Notes: a model not told the origin generated them from the sequence alone. A DNA stretch of 64,000 bases from Paraclostridium bifermentans (GCF_019916025.1 NZ_CP079737.1:1-64000), one strand, 5' to 3'; shown: positions 24,488-40,661, counted from the first letter of the stretch. Numbers and translations: made by a program.

Positions 24488-24718
24488 ATGAAAAAAATAG
24501 AAATTTTTAGTAGTGATAAATGTAAACAATGTATTGAATTAAAAAAGTATCTAAAAGAAAAAAACATAAATTATACTGAATATAATATATCTGGGAATGA
24601 CGAAAATAGAAAAACTCTTATAAACCTTGGATATATGTCTGTGCCAGTTTTACTTATAGATGGAAATCATGTTTTAGGTTTTGATAAGAGTAGAATAGAT
24701 AGTTTATTAGAATTATAA
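24488..24718 (+). CDS. Glutaredoxin-like thiol oxidoreductase
   Basis: This 76-residue thioredoxin-fold protein has the redox pair Cys12-Lys-Gln-Cys15 and the cis-Pro loop MSVPVLL. Its size and the hydrophobic IDSLLEL end resemble NrdH and small glutaredoxins. These reduce disulfides in ribonucleotide reductase or other partners. No reductase or nrd gene is adjacent, so the partner is unknown. GGAGAAGTG precedes the ATG. The gene sits alone between the divergent glycosyltransferase gene and the rrnB promoter. Confidence 0.88.
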   Translation: MKKIEIFSSDKCKQCIELKKYLKEKNINYTEYNISGNDENRKTLINLGYMSVPVLLIDGNHVLGFDKSRIDSLLEL

Positions 24719-24838
24719 AAACATATATAAATATAAAAAAATATGTAATATATGAATAAAAAACATCAGTAATTGGAAAGCTTAACAAAGAAAGTTTTAA
24801 TTTCTAAATAAAAAATAAAATTAAATTTAAAAAAAGTG

Positions 24839-24867
24839 TTGACGATGTTAAATTAAGATGGTATAGT
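24839..24867 (+). promoter_or_regulatory. rrnB promoter
   Basis: -35 TTGACG (24839-24844), a 17-base spacer and -10 TATAGT (24862-24867). It is identical to the rrnC and rrnD promoters. Confidence 0.88.
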
Positions 24868-25022
24868 ATTACTTGTCCTTAAGAAAAGGGCAAAACAAAA
24901 ATGAACTTTGAAAATTAAACAGTAGGTTAATTATAAAAATTCTTTTTTAAAGAATTAAACACAAACAACCAAGCCAGATATTCAGATAATGATTAGCTGA
25001 GCGATGGACAACTTTTTAAATT

Positions 25023-26530
<1,508 letters not shown>

Positions 26531-26670
26531 AGTAATTGCCTACTGTTTAATTTTGAGAGCTTATTGTTCTCAAACATTAGTACTTTGAAAACTGCATAAC
26601 ATTTAGTGATGATTAAATAAACCAATTATAAGAGAAGAAAACTCTTCAAAAAATAACACTTTTAATAACT

Positions 26671-29583
<2,913 letters not shown>

Positions 29584-29666
29584 AAGATTATTTAATCTTA
29601 CAAATGTTATTCAGTTTTTAGAGTATTAACTCTAAGATAATATTTAACAAAATATTATAAAAAATA

Positions 29667-29698
29667 TTGACATTTTTATTAAAAAATGTTAATATAAT
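29667..29698 (+). promoter_or_regulatory. Internal promoter between 23S and 5S of rrnB
   Basis: A perfect TTGACA (29667-29672) and a perfect TATAAT (29693-29698) lie 20 bases apart. TAATAT at 29690-29695 gives the better 17-base spacer. ACTTGTCC then follows, as in the main rrn start region, and CTTGTC pairs with GACAAG. It would drive 5S and the tRNA array independently. Confidence 0.65.
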
Positions 29699-29721
29699 AC
29701 TTGTCCAAAAGACAAGAACAT

Positions 29722-29841
<120 letters not shown>

Positions 29842-29845
29842 ATGT

Positions 29846-29934
29846 GCCGAAGTGGCGGAACTGGCAGACGCACAGGACTTAAAATCCTGCGGGACTTACC
29901 TCTCGTACCGGTTCGATTCCGGTCTTCGGCACCA
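29846..29934 (+). tRNA. tRNA-Leu (TAA), first copy
   Basis: 89 bases, class II with a long variable arm. Anticodon loop CTTAAAA, CCA encoded. It opens the array directly after 5S. Confidence 0.97.
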
Positions 29935-29948
29935 TTTTAATAAAACAT

Positions 29949-30024
29949 CGCGGGGTGGAGCAGTTGGCAGCTCGTCGGGCTCATAACCCGAAGGTCGCAA
30001 GTTCGAGTCTTGCCTCCGCAACCA
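29949..30024 (+). tRNA. tRNA-fMet (CAT), initiator, first copy
   Basis: The first acceptor pair is an unmatched C-A and the anticodon stem has three G-C pairs next to loop CTCATAA. Both mark the initiator tRNA. CCA is encoded. Confidence 0.96.
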
Positions 30025-30038
30025 TTAAAATTATGTAA

Positions 30039-30113
30039 GGCCCATTGGTCAAGCGGTCAAGACACCGCCCTTTCACGGCGGTAACAGGGGTTCGATTCCC
30101 CTATGGGTCACCA
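30039..30113 (+). tRNA. tRNA-Glu (TTC), first copy
   Basis: 75 bases, anticodon loop CTTTCAC between CCGCC and GGCGG, CCA encoded. Confidence 0.97.
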
Positions 30114-30122
30114 ATTAAATAC

Positions 30123-30196
30123 GCGGGTGTAGCTCAATGGTAGAGTTCCGGCCTTCCAAGCCGGCTGTGAGGGTTCGATCCCCTTCACCCGCTCCA
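30123..30196 (+). tRNA. tRNA-Gly (TCC), first copy
   Basis: 74 bases, anticodon loop CTTCCAA, CCA encoded. The same sequence recurs at 31896 and inside rrnC at 39676. Confidence 0.97.
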
Positions 30197-30208
30197 GAAT
30201 AAACACAT

Positions 30209-30284
30209 GGGACTATAGCTCAGCTGGGAGAGCACCTGCCTTACAAGCAGGGGGTCACAGGTTCGAGCCCTGTTAGTCCCACCA
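30209..30284 (+). tRNA. tRNA-Val (TAC), first copy
   Basis: 76 bases, anticodon loop CTTACAA, acceptor GGGACTA paired with TAGTCCC, CCA encoded. Confidence 0.97.
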
Positions 30285-30289
30285 ATTGC

Positions 30290-30366
30290 GGCCTGGTAGT
30301 TCAGCTGGTTAGAATGCCAGCCTGTCACGCTGGAGGTCGAGGGTTCGAGTCCCTTCCAGGTCGCCA
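30290..30366 (+). tRNA. tRNA-Asp (GTC), first copy
   Basis: 77 bases, anticodon loop CTGTCAC, discriminator G as expected for Asp, CCA encoded. Confidence 0.97.
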
Positions 30367-30382
30367 AAATAATCAAATATGT

Positions 30383-30458
30383 GGGAATATGGCTCAGTTG
30401 GTAGAGCAATTGACTGTTAATCAATGGGTCACAGGTTCGAGTCCTGTTATTCCCGCCA
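30383..30458 (+). tRNA. tRNA-Asn (GTT), first copy
   Basis: 76 bases, anticodon loop CTGTTAA, discriminator G, CCA encoded. Confidence 0.97.
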
Positions 30459-30462
30459 ATAT

Positions 30463-30537
30463 GCTAGTGTGGCTCAACGGTAGAGCAGCTGACTTGTAAT
30501 CAGCAGGTTGTAGGTTCGATTCCTATCACTAGCTCCA
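30463..30537 (+). tRNA. tRNA-Thr (TGT), first copy
   Basis: 75 bases, anticodon loop CTTGTAA, CCA encoded. It is four bases after tRNA-Asn. Confidence 0.97.
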
Positions 30538-30540
30538 CGT

Positions 30541-30625
30541 GGAGGATTTCCCGAGCGGCCAAAGGGGGCAGACTGTAAATCTGTTATCGACGATTTCGGT
30601 GGTTCGAATCCACCATCCTCCACCA
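30541..30625 (+). tRNA. tRNA-Tyr (GTA), first copy
   Basis: 85 bases, class II variable arm, anticodon loop CTGTAAA, CCA encoded. Confidence 0.97.
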
Positions 30626-30639
30626 ACTTAATAATTTGC

Positions 30640-30723
30640 GCGGATGTGGCGGAATTGGCAGACGCACCAGACTTAGGATCTGGCGCCTATGGCGTGGGGG
30701 TTCGACTCCCTTCATCCGCACCA
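30640..30723 (+). tRNA. tRNA-Leu (TAG), first copy
   Basis: 84 bases, class II, anticodon loop CTTAGGA, CCA encoded. In the second copy a tRNA-Gly(GCC) follows; here it does not. Confidence 0.97.
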
Positions 30724-30737
30724 AATTTAAATAATGT

Positions 30738-30814
<77 letters not shown>

Positions 30815-30821
30815 CATTCAT

Positions 30822-30897
30822 AGGGGATTCGCCAAGTCGGTAAGGCATAGCACTTTGACTGCTACATGCGTAGGTTCGAGTCCTGCATCCCCTGCCA
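30822..30897 (+). tRNA. tRNA-Gln (TTG), first copy
   Basis: 76 bases, anticodon loop CTTTGAC, first pair A-T, CCA encoded. Confidence 0.96.
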
Positions 30898-30908
30898 AGT
30901 AAATAAAT

Positions 30909-30984
30909 GATCCATTAGCTCAGTCGGTAGAGCACCTGACTTTTAATCAGGGTGTCCCGCGTTCGAGTCGCGGATGGATCACCA
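30909..30984 (+). tRNA. tRNA-Lys (TTT), first copy
   Basis: 76 bases, anticodon loop CTTTTAA, CCA encoded. Two more identical copies lie at 32874 and 33483. Confidence 0.97.
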
Positions 30985-30986
30985 AT

Positions 30987-31075
30987 GGAGAGGTGTCCGA
31001 GTGGTTTAAGGAGCTGGTCTTGAAAACCAGTGACTCCGAAAGGGGCCGTGGGTTCGAATCCCACCCTCTCCGCCA
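30987..31075 (+). tRNA. tRNA-Ser (TGA), first copy
   Basis: 89 bases, class II, anticodon loop CTTGAAA, discriminator G, CCA encoded. It is two bases after tRNA-Lys. Confidence 0.97.
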
Positions 31076-31078
31076 AAT

Positions 31079-31154
31079 GCCCAGATAGCTCAGTCGGTAG
31101 AGCAGGGGACTGAAAATCCCCGTGTCGGTGGTTCGATTCCGCCTCTGGGCACCA
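31079..31154 (+). tRNA. tRNA-Phe (GAA), first copy
   Basis: 76 bases, anticodon loop CTGAAAA, CCA encoded. Confidence 0.97.
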
Positions 31155-31161
31155 AATATGT

Positions 31162-31238
31162 GGCGGTATAGCTTAGTTGGCTAGAGCGTTCGGTTCATAC
31201 CCGAAAGGTCACAGGTTCGACTCCTGTTACCGCTACCA
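31162..31238 (+). tRNA. tRNA-Met (CAT), elongator, first copy
   Basis: 77 bases, anticodon loop TTCATAC. The full acceptor pairing and overall sequence match elongator Met rather than initiator. Confidence 0.92.
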
Positions 31239-31254
31239 ATATAAAAACAAATGT

Positions 31255-31331
31255 GGACCTTTAGCTCAGTTGGTTAGAGCGCCCGGCTCATAACCGGTAG
31301 GTCCGGGGTTCGAGTCCCTGAAGGTCCACCA
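31255..31331 (+). tRNA. tRNA-Ile (CAT, lysidine type), first copy
   Basis: 77 bases, anticodon loop CTCATAA. The GGACCTTTAGCTCAGTTGG body resembles Bacillus Ile2, whose C34 is converted to lysidine by TilS to read AUA. A Met identity is less likely. Confidence 0.8.
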
Positions 31332-31364
31332 TTTTTTGTTTAAAATATTATTTGAAATAGATAT

Positions 31365-31441
31365 CGAGGTGTAGCGCAGTTTGGTAGCGCACATGGTTTG
31401 GGACCATGGGGCCGGGGGTTCGAGTCCCTTCACCTCGACCA
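31365..31441 (+). tRNA. tRNA-Pro (TGG), first copy
   Basis: 77 bases, anticodon loop TTTGGGA, CCA encoded after discriminator A. Both features fit the proS T-box (specifier CCA, bulge UGGU). Confidence 0.97.
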
Positions 31442-31447
31442 ATATAT

Positions 31448-31525
31448 GGTGGGTATAGCTCAGTTGGTTAGAGCGCCAGATTGTGGCTCTGGAGGTCGTG
31501 AGTTCGACTCTCATTATCCACCCCA
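31448..31525 (+). tRNA. tRNA-His (GTG), first copy
   Basis: 78 bases counting the extra G at -1, which pairs with discriminator C and is a His identity mark. Anticodon loop TTGTGGC, CCA encoded. Confidence 0.97.
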
Positions 31526-31529
31526 GTAA

Positions 31530-31603
31530 GGCGACATAGCCAAGTGGTAAGGCAGTGGACTGCAACTCCTTGATCCCCAGTTCGAATCTGGGTGTCGCCT
31601 CCA
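31530..31603 (+). tRNA. tRNA-Cys (GCA), first copy
   Basis: 74 bases, anticodon loop CTGCAAC, discriminator T, CCA encoded. It closes the first unit of the array. Confidence 0.97.
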
Positions 31604-31617
31604 TAAAAAAATTGAAT

Positions 31618-31706
31618 GCCGAAGTGGCGGAACTGGCAGACGCACAGGACTTAAAATCCTGCGGGACTTACCTCTCGTACCGGTTCGATTCCGGTCTTCG
31701 GCACCA
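31618..31706 (+). tRNA. tRNA-Leu (TAA), second copy
   Basis: Same as the copy at 29846. It marks the start of the second array unit, 1,772 bases downstream. Confidence 0.97.
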
Positions 31707-31721
31707 TTTTAACAAAAACAT

Positions 31722-31797
31722 CGCGGGGTGGAGCAGTTGGCAGCTCGTCGGGCTCATAACCCGAAGGTCGCAAGTTCGAGTCTTGCCTCCGCAACCA
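31722..31797 (+). tRNA. tRNA-fMet (CAT), initiator, second copy
   Basis: Same as the copy at 29949, including the unmatched first pair. Confidence 0.96.
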
Positions 31798-31811
31798 TTA
31801 AAATTATATAC

Positions 31812-31886
31812 GGCCCATTGGTCAAGCGGTCAAGACACCGCCCTTTCACGGCGGTAACAGGGGTTCGATTCCCCTATGGGTCACCA
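31812..31886 (+). tRNA. tRNA-Glu (TTC), second copy
   Basis: Same as the copy at 30039. Confidence 0.97.
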
Positions 31887-31895
31887 ATTAAATAT

Positions 31896-31969
31896 GCGGG
31901 TGTAGCTCAATGGTAGAGTTCCGGCCTTCCAAGCCGGCTGTGAGGGTTCGATCCCCTTCACCCGCTCCA
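31896..31969 (+). tRNA. tRNA-Gly (TCC), second copy
   Basis: Same as the copies at 30123 and 39676. Confidence 0.97.
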
Positions 31970-31981
31970 GAATAAACACAT

Positions 31982-32057
31982 GGGACTATAGCTCAGCTGG
32001 GAGAGCACCTGCCTTACAAGCAGGGGGTCACAGGTTCGAGCCCTGTTAGTCCCACCA
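31982..32057 (+). tRNA. tRNA-Val (TAC), second copy
   Basis: Same as the copy at 30209. A third copy at 33754 has an altered acceptor pair. Confidence 0.97.
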
Positions 32058-32062
32058 ATTGC

Positions 32063-32139
32063 GGCCTGGTAGTTCAGCTGGTTAGAATGCCAGCCTGTCA
32101 CGCTGGAGGTCGAGGGTTCGAGTCCCTTCCAGGTCGCCA
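32063..32139 (+). tRNA. tRNA-Asp (GTC), second copy
   Basis: Same as the copy at 30290. Confidence 0.97.
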
Positions 32140-32155
32140 AAATAATTAAATACGC

Positions 32156-32231
32156 GGGAATATGGCTCAGTTGGTAGAGCAATTGACTGTTAATCAATGG
32201 GTCACAGGTTCGAGTCCTGTTATTCCCGCCA
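32156..32231 (+). tRNA. tRNA-Asn (GTT), second copy
   Basis: Same gene as at 30383, preceded by TACGC instead of TATGT. The array shift is still 1,773 bases here. Confidence 0.97.
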
Positions 32232-32262
32232 ACTTAATTAAAAATGAATAAACTAATAATGT

Positions 32263-32338
32263 GGGAATATGGCTCAGTTGGTAGAGCAATTGACTGTTAA
32301 TCAATGGGTCACAGGTTCGAGTCCTGTTATTCCCGCCA
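32263..32338 (+). tRNA. tRNA-Asn (GTT), third copy, extra to the second unit
   Basis: An additional Asn gene with no counterpart in the first unit. The shift rises from 1,773 to 1,880 bases here. Its left flank resembles that of the first-unit Asn gene. Confidence 0.97.
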
Positions 32339-32342
32339 ATAT

Positions 32343-32417
32343 GCTAGTGTGGCTCAACGGTAGAGCAGCTGACTTGTAATCAGCAGGTTGTAGGTTCGAT
32401 TCCTATCACTAGCTCCA
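32343..32417 (+). tRNA. tRNA-Thr (TGT), second copy
   Basis: Same as the copy at 30463. Confidence 0.97.
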
Positions 32418-32421
32418 ACGT

Positions 32422-32506
32422 GGAGGATTTCCCGAGCGGCCAAAGGGGGCAGACTGTAAATCTGTTATCGACGATTTCGGTGGTTCGAATCCACCATCCT
32501 CCACCA
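32422..32506 (+). tRNA. tRNA-Tyr (GTA), second copy
   Basis: Same as the copy at 30541. Confidence 0.97.
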
Positions 32507-32520
32507 ACTTAATAATTTGC

Positions 32521-32604
32521 GCGGATGTGGCGGAATTGGCAGACGCACCAGACTTAGGATCTGGCGCCTATGGCGTGGGGGTTCGACTCCCTTCATCCGC
32601 ACCA
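32521..32604 (+). tRNA. tRNA-Leu (TAG), second copy
   Basis: Same as the copy at 30640. tRNA-Gly(GCC) follows. Confidence 0.97.
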
Positions 32605-32614
32605 ATTGTACTAT

Positions 32615-32689
32615 GCGGGAATAGTTCAGTGGTAGAGCGCAACCTTGCCAAGGTTGAAGTCGCGAGTTCGAATCTCGTTTCCCGCTCCA
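32615..32689 (+). tRNA. tRNA-Gly (GCC), single copy
   Basis: 75 bases, anticodon loop TTGCCAA for GGC/GGU, CCA encoded. It is present only in the second unit; the first unit goes straight from Leu to Arg. Confidence 0.97.
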
Positions 32690-32702
32690 AATAAAATAAT
32701 GT

Positions 32703-32779
<77 letters not shown>

Positions 32780-32786
32780 CATTCAT

Positions 32787-32862
32787 AGGGGATTCGCCAA
32801 GTCGGTAAGGCATAGCACTTTGACTGCTACATGCGTAGGTTCGAGTCCTGCATCCCCTGCCA
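32787..32862 (+). tRNA. tRNA-Gln (TTG), second copy
   Basis: Same as the copy at 30822. Confidence 0.96.
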
Positions 32863-32873
32863 AGTAAATAAAT

Positions 32874-32949
32874 GATCCATTAGCTCAGTCGGTAGAGCAC
32901 CTGACTTTTAATCAGGGTGTCCCGCGTTCGAGTCGCGGATGGATCACCA
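32874..32949 (+). tRNA. tRNA-Lys (TTT), second copy
   Basis: Same as the copy at 30909. Confidence 0.97.
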
Positions 32950-32951
32950 AT

Positions 32952-33040
32952 GGAGAGGTGTCCGAGTGGTTTAAGGAGCTGGTCTTGAAAACCAGTGACT
33001 CCGAAAGGGGCCGTGGGTTCGAATCCCACCCTCTCCGCCA
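32952..33040 (+). tRNA. tRNA-Ser (TGA), second copy
   Basis: Same as the copy at 30987. Confidence 0.97.
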
Positions 33041-33043
33041 AAT

Positions 33044-33119
33044 GCCCAGATAGCTCAGTCGGTAGAGCAGGGGACTGAAAATCCCCGTGTCGGTGGTTCG
33101 ATTCCGCCTCTGGGCACCA
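33044..33119 (+). tRNA. tRNA-Phe (GAA), second copy
   Basis: Same as the copy at 31079. Confidence 0.97.
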
Positions 33120-33127
33120 AAATATGT

Positions 33128-33204
33128 GGCGGTATAGCTTAGTTGGCTAGAGCGTTCGGTTCATACCCGAAAGGTCACAGGTTCGACTCCTGTTACCGCT
33201 ACCA
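33128..33204 (+). tRNA. tRNA-Met (CAT), elongator, second copy
   Basis: Same as the copy at 31162. Confidence 0.92.
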
Positions 33205-33213
33205 ATACAAAGT

Positions 33214-33290
33214 GGACCTTTAGCTCAGTTGGTTAGAGCGCCCGGCTCATAACCGGTAGGTCCGGGGTTCGAGTCCCTGAAGGTCCACCA
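33214..33290 (+). tRNA. tRNA-Ile (CAT, lysidine type), second copy
   Basis: Same as the copy at 31255. The spacers on both sides differ from the first unit, so the array shift drops here. Confidence 0.8.
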
Positions 33291-33314
33291 CTTTTATCAT
33301 TTTAAGAATTACTT

Positions 33315-33391
33315 CGAGGTGTAGCGCAGTTTGGTAGCGCACATGGTTTGGGACCATGGGGCCGGGGGTTCGAGTCCCTTCACCTCGACCA
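33315..33391 (+). tRNA. tRNA-Pro (TGG), second copy
   Basis: Same as the copy at 31365, with a diverged upstream spacer. Confidence 0.97.
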
Positions 33392-33396
33392 ATTAT

Positions 33397-33474
33397 GGTG
33401 GGTATAGCTCAGTTGGTTAGAGCGCCAGATTGTGGCTCTGGAGGTCGTGAGTTCGACTCTCATTATCCACCCCA
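33397..33474 (+). tRNA. tRNA-His (GTG), second copy
   Basis: Same as the copy at 31448, including G at -1. Confidence 0.97.
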
Positions 33475-33482
33475 TAAAAGTT

Positions 33483-33558
33483 GATCCATTAGCTCAGTCG
33501 GTAGAGCACCTGACTTTTAATCAGGGTGTCCCGCGTTCGAGTCGCGGATGGATCACCA
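33483..33558 (+). tRNA. tRNA-Lys (TTT), third copy, extra to the second unit
   Basis: An additional Lys gene between His and Cys with no counterpart in the first unit. Confidence 0.97.
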
Positions 33559-33579
33559 TTTTTTTATATATTGAAAAAT

Positions 33580-33653
33580 GGCGACATAGCCAAGTGGTAA
33601 GGCAGTGGACTGCAACTCCTTGATCCCCAGTTCGAATCTGGGTGTCGCCTCCA
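33580..33653 (+). tRNA. tRNA-Cys (GCA), second copy
   Basis: Same as the copy at 31530. It is the last gene shared by the two units. Confidence 0.97.
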
Positions 33654-33663
33654 ATATAATAAT

Positions 33664-33740
33664 GCGCCTATAGCTCAACTGGATAGAGTGTCTGACTACG
33701 AATCAGAAGGTTAGGGGTTCGAGTCCCTTTGGGCGCACCA
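33664..33740 (+). tRNA. tRNA-Arg (ACG), TadA substrate
   Basis: 77 bases, anticodon loop CTACGAA, CCA encoded. A34 is the known target of TadA, encoded at 19014. Confidence 0.97.
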
Positions 33741-33753
33741 TAAATAAATATCC

Positions 33754-33829
33754 GGGATTATAGCTCAGCTGGGAGAGCACCTGCCTTACAAGCAGGGGGT
33801 CACAGGTTCGAGCCCTGTTAATCCCACCA
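33754..33829 (+). tRNA. tRNA-Val (TAC), third copy with altered acceptor pair
   Basis: Identical to the other Val copies except that acceptor GGGACTA/TAGTCCC is GGGATTA/TAATCCC, a compensated C-G to T-A change. It is the last tRNA before the terminator. Confidence 0.96.
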
Positions 33830-33835
33830 GTGTAA

Positions 33836-33869
33836 AACATCTAATTTGAATAAATTAGATGTTTTTTTA
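33836..33869 (+). terminator. Intrinsic terminator of the rrnB-tRNA array
   Basis: ACATCTAATTT (33837-33847) pairs with AAATTAGATGT (33852-33862) and ends in a T run. Confidence 0.93.
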
Positions 33870-34011
33870 TTGTTAATTTTAGCAAAGCTTTATCTATTGT
33901 CAAAATAAGATTAAAGATGTAATATATACATTAAAAAGACATAGATAGGTATATCTAAAGTTATTTTTGGCAAGATTCTAGGTAGATAATAAATTTGTTG
34001 GAGGAATTTTT

Positions 34012-34263
34012 ATGCCTAGAAAAAAAACTTTGAAATATGATATAGAGAATAAAAAAATTATAAAAGAAATAAAGGCAGCACAATTAGAAATTAAACATGC
34101 TGAGAATTTTTTTCAATTTGTAAGTGACCCGGAGTTGGTTGATGTGGCTATATATGATTTAGAAGCTAAAAAATCAAAATACTCATATTTAATAAGGGTT
34201 GCAAAAGAAAAAGGAATTAAAAATTCTTTGGAAGAGTGTTTAATTGAATCGTTGGCTAAATAA
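34012..34263 (+). CDS. yaaL: YaaL-family protein (DUF2508)
   Basis: An 83-residue, strongly helical, soluble protein of unknown function. The segment DPELVDVAIYDLEAKKSKYSY matches the YaaL/DUF2508 pattern. In Bacillus yaaL directly follows recR; here it lies about 11 kb beyond recR, with rrnB and the tRNA array between. TTGGAGGAAT precedes the ATG and the next gene starts 26 bases after its stop. Confidence 0.8.
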   Translation: MPRKKTLKYDIENKKIIKEIKAAQLEIKHAENFFQFVSDPELVDVAIYDLEAKKSKYSYLIRVAKEKGIKNSLEECLIESLAK

Positions 34264-34289
34264 TTAACACAGGATGAGGAGAATTATAT

Positions 34290-34703
34290 ATGTACATATT
34301 ATTCGGTAATGAAATTGTAGATAGTGAAGAAATTAAATCATTAATAGAGAATGAAAGTCCATTTAGAGTTGATAAAGATTTAAGCAAAGGATCTAAACGA
34401 GAAGATACTATTGCATTCCAAATTAGTGTAGATATTGAAGAGTTAAATGAGATAATAAAAGAAGAATATGAATTAAGTGAAATGGAAACAGAAGATTTAT
34501 TTGATGAATATATGACTTTAGCAGATGAAATTGGTGTAGATTTAGAAGAATTAATGCCAGAAGGAGCTATTCTTAATGTTAGATCATATAAGTGGGATAA
34601 TTCAGAAGATAGAATAAAAGCTGTTGTGGCAATAACTCATGAAGAAGTTGGAGAAATGAAACTAAGAGATATAACTAAAAGATTATTAAGTCAAGTTGAT
34701 TAA
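34290..34703 (+). CDS. Hypothetical acidic protein, 137 residues
   Basis: I do not recognise this family. The protein is soluble and very acidic (for example EELNEIIKEEYELSEMETEDLFDEY), with no membrane segment or Cys cluster. It mixes predicted helices and strands (AILNVRSYKW, IKAVVAITHEEVG). ATGAGGAGAA precedes the ATG. It probably forms an operon with yaaL and ends at a wobble-containing hairpin, after which the rrnC promoter begins. Confidence 0.75.
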   Translation: MYILFGNEIVDSEEIKSLIENESPFRVDKDLSKGSKREDTIAFQISVDIEELNEIIKEEYELSEMETEDLFDEYMTLADEIGVDLEELMPEGAILNVRSYKWDNSEDRIKAVVAITHEEVGEMKLRDITKRLLSQVD

Positions 34704-34717
34704 TTTATAAATTTAAT

Positions 34718-34760
34718 AATTAAAGTGGTCTATGATTTTAAATGACTGCTTTAATTATAT
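34718..34760 (+). terminator. Terminator-like hairpin
   Basis: AATTAAAGTGGTC (34718-34730) pairs with GACTGCTTTAATT (34744-34756) through two wobbles. The tail is A/T-rich rather than pure T. Confidence 0.55.
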
Positions 34761-34872
34761 TATTATGTTATTTTTATTTAAAATAAGTAATCTTAATAAT
34801 ACTTTATTATGTGTAAATTTCAACATAAAACTCAAAAATAATAAAAAAATAAAATTAAATTTTAAAAAAGTG

Positions 34873-34901
34873 TTGACGATGTTAAATTAAGATGGTATAG
34901 T
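34873..34901 (+). promoter_or_regulatory. rrnC promoter
   Basis: -35 TTGACG (34873-34878), a 17-base spacer and -10 TATAGT (34896-34901). It is identical to rrnB and rrnD. Confidence 0.88.
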
Positions 34902-35056
34902 ATTACTTGTCCTTAAGAAAAGGGCAAAACAAAAATGAACTTTGAAAATTAAACAGTAGGTTAATTATAAAAATTCTTTTTTAAAGAATTAAACACAAAC
35001 AACCAAGCCAGATATTCAGATAATGATTAGCTGAGCGATGGACAACTTTTTAAATT

Positions 35057-36564
<1,508 letters not shown>

Positions 36565-36704
36565 AGTAATTGCCTACTGTTTAATTTTGAGAGCTTATTG
36601 TTCTCAAACATTAGTACTTTGAAAACTGCATAACATTTAGTGATGATTAAATAAACCAATTATAAGAGAAGAAAACTCTTCAAAAAATAACACTTTTAAT
36701 AACT

Positions 36705-39617
<2,913 letters not shown>

Positions 39618-39675
39618 AAGATTATTTAATCTTACAAATGTTATTCAGTTTTTAGAGTACTAACTCAAAATATAT

Positions 39676-39749
39676 GCGGGTGTAGCTCAATGGTAGAGTT
39701 CCGGCCTTCCAAGCCGGCTGTGAGGGTTCGATCCCCTTCACCCGCTCCA
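39676..39749 (+). tRNA. tRNA-Gly (TCC) between 23S and 5S of rrnC
   Basis: 74 bases, identical to the array copies at 30123 and 31896. It is the only tRNA inside an rRNA operon here. The breakpoints fall in ACTAACTC and before AAATAAAGATTATG, which are contiguous in rrnA and rrnD. Confidence 0.97.
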
Positions 39750-39758
39750 AATAAAGAT

Positions 39759-39878
<120 letters not shown>

Positions 39879-40183
39879 GTCTTTTTTTATTTTTTGGAAA
39901 TTAAATTTTAGGTATAAGTATAGTTTTTTTAGAATATATAATTTAAAAAATAAAATTAAATATATTGATTAAAAACTTTTTATTCGACGATAATATTAAT
40001 AAATAAATGTATTTAAAACTAAATTTTATTTGCAATTTTAATATATAAAAAAACCTTAAGAAGTATATTTAGAGTAGTAAAAAATATGGAATTTTGTAAA
40101 ATTTAGTTTTTATAGGAGGAAAATTTATCCTCTTGTAGAATTAAATATATAAATAATTAATAATCTTATAGGAAGTGGTTTGA
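39879..40183. other. AT-rich spacer after rrnC
   Basis: About 305 bases without a recognisable gene. It opens with the T run after 5S, which may terminate rrnC. The rest is A/T-rich with no clear repeat or promoter that I can defend. AGGAAGTGG near 40170-40179 is the ribosome-binding site of the next small gene. Confidence 0.6.
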
Positions 40184-40303
40184 ATGAGTAAATCTGTTAC
40201 TAAGGTAGTTAATTTATATGAATATAAGTCAGCGAAAAAAGAAAAGGAAATAGATAGAGAACAATTATTAAAATTAATAAAAAAAATTATGATAACTAAA
40301 TAA
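40184..40303 (+). CDS. Small protein, 39 residues
   Basis: A short open frame starting MSKSVTKVVNLYEYKSAKKE and ending in a basic helix (LLKLIKKIMITK). AGGAAGTGG precedes the ATG at suitable spacing, and a perfect 12-base-pair bidirectional terminator overlaps its stop. The composition is basic and amphipathic, with no membrane segment. I do not recognise it; the gene-like signals, not homology, support it. Confidence 0.55.
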   Translation: MSKSVTKVVNLYEYKSAKKEKEIDREQLLKLIKKIMITK

Positions 40304-40326
40304 AGGAGCTATGCTCCTTTATTTTT
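40298..40326. terminator. Bidirectional terminator
   Basis: AAATAAAGGAGC (40298-40309) pairs perfectly with GCTCCTTTATTT (40313-40324) around a three-base loop. It contains the stop codon of the 39-residue gene and the last bases of the convergent gene. Confidence 0.9.
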
Positions 40327-40516
40327 ATTGCATTCTAAGTGTACTTATATAATCTTGAAATTGATTAAAATCATCATCATTTGTTAACTCTATCACTTCA
40401 GATTTTTCACTATCAAAATTTTTTAAATAAATGGTATGTGTACTACTTTCAGAATTGCAATATATACATCTAAATCCATCCTCATAAAGACCTTTTATAT
40501 GGTTGAAATCTGGCAT
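40325..40516 (-). CDS. Small CxxC protein, 63 residues
   Basis: A small soluble protein with one CIYC pair that could bind metal with other residues or act as a thiol pair. A beta-rich middle (HTIYLKNF, EVIELTND) and an acidic DDDFNQF segment follow. The ATG at 40516 is chosen because AAGGAG lies nine bases upstream; an in-frame TTG nine bases earlier abuts that site. It is not recognised as a known family. It is one of the two - strand genes in the window. Confidence 0.65.
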   Translation of the reverse strand: MPDFNHIKGLYEDGFRCIYCNSESSTHTIYLKNFDSEKSEVIELTNDDDFNQFQDYISTLRMQ

Positions 40517-40661
40517 AACTAACAACTCCTTGTAAAAGTATTTTTATATAGTTTTCCAATAAAAATGTATTATATTCAGTCTATATAACTTATTTATAAT
40601 GGAATCGTATTGTTGAAATTATATAAAAAACAAAAAAATAAAATTAAATTTTAAAAAAGTG

